A stretch of 14,649 nucleotides of DNA, taken from Galbitalea sp036266835 (GTDB lineage: Bacteria > Actinomycetota > Actinomycetes > Actinomycetales > Microbacteriaceae). The translations under genes were made by a program, and so were the position numbers. The notes beneath the pieces were generated by a model. It worked only from the letters and a program-made list of their open reading frames with translations, made no database searches and was not told the DNA's origin. Where the stretch lies: assembly GCA_036266835.1 (NCBI GenBank), contig DATAXD010000037.1, positions 1 to 14,649 on the forward strand, written 5' to 3'. Positions 12,932 through 14,649 of this stretch are shown in pieces. The stretch's first letter is position 1, and each line of letters opens with the position of its first letter.

Positions 12932-12944
12932 CCGATGGTCGAGT
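12932..12944. repeat. Partial copy of the dispersed repeat
   Basis: CCGATGGTCGAGT is identical to 6361-6373, the flank and first half of copy B, but the rest of the element is missing. It lies in the 41-bp gap between the helicase-associated and XPB genes, just upstream of the XPB -10 box. It may be a relic of a full copy or a chance 13-bp match, and the identical intergenic setting favours the first. Confidence 0.45.
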
Positions 12945-12955
12945 GGCCTCACAAC

Positions 12956-12961
12956 TAGGCT
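12956..12961 (+). promoter_or_regulatory. -10 box for leaderless XPB gene
   Basis: TAGGCT is followed by GTACAG and then the ATG at 12968. The hexamer and spacing match the DUF2530 promoter exactly. No Shine-Dalgarno is present. Confidence 0.55.
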
Positions 12962-12967
12962 GTACAG

Positions 12968-14611
12968 ATGCCCTCCGACGGTCCGCTCATTGTTCAGAGC
13001 GACCGCACGGTCCTGCTCGAGGTCGCGCACCCCGCCGCCGAGGATGCCCGGCATGACCTTGCGGTCTTCGCGGAACTCGAGCGCGCGCCCGAGCACATCC
13101 ACACCTACCGCATCACCCGTCTGGGCCTCTGGAACGCCCGCGCCGCCGGGCACACCGCCGAAGACATGCTCGCGACCCTCGAAAAGTACAGCCGGTTCGC
13201 GATCCCGCAGAGCGTCTCGGTCGATATCAAAGACACCGTCGCGCGCTACGGTCGACTCGTCATCGAGCGAGCGGATGACGGTGCCCTGACCCTCACGGCC
13301 ACCGACGCAGCCGTGCTCAGCGAAATCACCCGCGCTCGCAAGGTCGCGATGCTGCTGTTCGAGAAGCGGGGTCCGCACACGTTCGTGATCCAGGCCTGGG
13401 CGCGAGGACAGCTGAAGCAGGAGCTGCTGAAGCTCGGGTGGCCGGCCGAGGATCTCGCCGGATACACGCCGGGCACCCCGCATCCGATGTCCCTGGTCGA
13501 GGACGGCTGGGCGCTGCGCGAGTACCAGACCCATGCCGTCAAGAACTTCTTCGACCACGGTTCAGGAGTTGTGGTGCTCCCCTGCGGCGCCGGCAAGACG
13601 CTCGTCGGCGCGGGCGCGATGGCCACCGCACAAACGACCACACTCATCCTCGTGACGAACACGGTTTCCGCTCGGCAGTGGCGAAGCGAGTTACTCAAGC
13701 GCACGACACTCACCGAGGATGAGATCGGCGAGTACTCGGGACTCGTCAAGCAGGTGCGCCCCGTCACGATTGCGACGTACCAGATCCTCACCGCGCGCCG
13801 GCGCGGCGAATACACCCACCTCGCCCTGCTCGACGCCCTCGACTGGGGTCTGGTGATCTACGACGAGGTGCACCTGTTGCCCGCGCCGGTCTTCAAACTG
13901 ACGGCGGAGCTGCAGGCCCGCCGACGCCTCGGCCTCACCGCGACCCTGGTTCGTGAGGATGGCCGCGAGGGCGACGTGTTCAGCCTCATCGGGCCGAAGC
14001 GCTTCGACGCTCCGTGGAAGGAGATCGAGGCGCAGGGCTTCATCTCGCCAGCATCCTGCTACGAGGTTCGCATCGACCTGCCCGAAATGGAGCGGCTCGA
14101 GTACGCGGCTTCCGCGGATGACGAACGTTACCGTCTTGCGGCAACGGCACCCGCGAAGCTGAACGTCGTCCGCTCGCTGGTCAAGAAACACGAGGGCGAG
14201 CGGATTCTCGTGATCGGCCAGTACCTGGACCAGATTGATGAACTCGCCGACATCCTGCATGCACCGAAGCTCACCGGATCGACTCCGGTGGATGAGCGCG
14301 AGCGGCTCTACCAGGAGTTCCGCGAGGGCACCCTGAAGGTGCTCGTGGTCTCGAAGGTCGCGAACTTCAGCGTCGACCTGCCAGAAGCTACCGTCGCCAT
14401 CCAGGTCTCAGGATCGTTCGGATCACGGCAGGAAGAGGCACAGCGCCTCGGCCGGCTGCTGCGTCCGAAGGAGAGCGGGCTGCCCGCCAACTTCTACACG
14501 CTCGTCGCGCGGGACACCGTCGACCAGGATTTCGCTCAGAACCGCCAGCGGTTCCTGGCCGAGCAGGGCTACAGCTACACGATCCTGGACACCGACGATC
14601 TCGCCGCCTAG
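12968..14611 (+). CDS. ercc3: XPB/ERCC3-type DNA helicase
   Basis: This 547-aa superfamily 2 helicase is the bacterial counterpart of the 3'-5' repair and transcription helicase XPB. The N-terminal part (about 1-170) includes the damage-recognition-like region. Walker A is PCGAGKT with Lys210, the DEVH box is Asp299-His302, and motif III with the XPB 'RED' element is LTATLVRED (324-331). Motif VI is QEEAQRLGRLLRPK (488-501). All catalytic motifs are intact and the length is normal for the family. In vitro bacterial XPB enzymes unwind and anneal DNA, while their role in bacterial repair is less certain. ATG at 12968 agrees with the TAGGCT box. It follows its probable partner gene after 41 nt. 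Confidence 0.95.
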   Translation: MPSDGPLIVQSDRTVLLEVAHPAAEDARHDLAVFAELERAPEHIHTYRITRLGLWNARAAGHTAEDMLATLEKYSRFAIPQSVSVDIKDTVARYGRLVIERADDGALTLTATDAAVLSEITRARKVAMLLFEKRGPHTFVIQAWARGQLKQELLKLGWPAEDLAGYTPGTPHPMSLVEDGWALREYQTHAVKNFFDHGSGVVVLPCGAGKTLVGAGAMATAQTTTLILVTNTVSARQWRSELLKRTTLTEDEIGEYSGLVKQVRPVTIATYQILTARRRGEYTHLALLDALDWGLVIYDEVHLLPAPVFKLTAELQARRRLGLTATLVREDGREGDVFSLIGPKRFDAPWKEIEAQGFISPASCYEVRIDLPEMERLEYAASADDERYRLAATAPAKLNVVRSLVKKHEGERILVIGQYLDQIDELADILHAPKLTGSTPVDERERLYQEFREGTLKVLVVSKVANFSVDLPEATVAIQVSGSFGSRQEEAQRLGRLLRPKESGLPANFYTLVARDTVDQDFAQNRQRFLAEQGYSYTILDTDDLAA

Positions 14612-14649
14612 CGACCTCGTGAGGGGCGGCAAAAGGCTCTAAACCGCAG

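Noticed and set aside
1..14649. CRISPR array, rRNA, toxin-antitoxin pair or classical IS element
   Set aside because: No regularly spaced repeats, rRNA signature, TA-like pair or transposase with terminal repeats was seen on either strand.

Overview
The window looks like a stretch of chromosome from a high-GC Gram-positive actinobacterium, most likely a member of the Microbacteriaceae. The support is GC-rich codon use, leaderless-type promoters (TANNNT boxes 6-7 nt before start codons), a DtxR/IdeR regulator with canonical residue numbering, and an actinobacterial gene set (serC, DUF2530, DUF3027, a cold-shock protein, a helicase-associated protein and an XPB-type helicase). The family-level placement is inference from gene content, and no database was consulted.

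Region 1 (1-2412) is the end of an integrated mobile element that continues off the left edge. It holds the 3' end of an unknown gene, a translationally coupled ArdA-like small protein, a 39-aa ORF with its own Shine-Dalgarno, and a large serine recombinase. All four are on the plus strand with little space between them. The recombinase abuts the 3' end of a minus-strand tRNA-Arg(CCT), the probable attachment site. Its reading frame runs on through the tRNA and into the antisense of the next host gene, so its present C-terminus is host-derived.

Region 2 (2413-6044) is host chromosome: the tRNA, a dispersed palindromic repeat, a minus-strand pair (Ig-like lipoprotein then DUF1801), a plus-strand series (six-TM protein, DUF6186-like peptide, MmcQ/YjbR protein, LysM lipoprotein) and a convergent HNH nuclease. 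Region 3 (6045-6417) has no convincing gene. It contains an intrinsic terminator, two GTTAC/GTAAC palindromes and a second copy of the dispersed repeat, so it may encode a small RNA or a long regulatory 3' UTR.

Region 4 (6418-8082, minus) carries an NlpC/P60 cell-wall hydrolase behind a structured leader, downstream of an IdeR/DtxR iron regulator. Region 5 (8174-11068) runs serC, a 74-aa membrane protein and DUF2530 on plus, then DUF3027 and a cold-shock protein on minus, then a small membrane protein on plus. DUF2530 and DUF3027 overlap by 129 nt tail to tail, and DUF3027 carries a long poly-aspartate tract. Region 6 (11055-14611) is the helicase-associated protein followed by the XPB/ERCC3 helicase, a likely functional pair. 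No clearly new multi-gene system was found. The most interesting signals are the tRNA-fused serine integrase with its small partner ORFs, the 6045-6417 regulatory region and the run of leaderless promoters.
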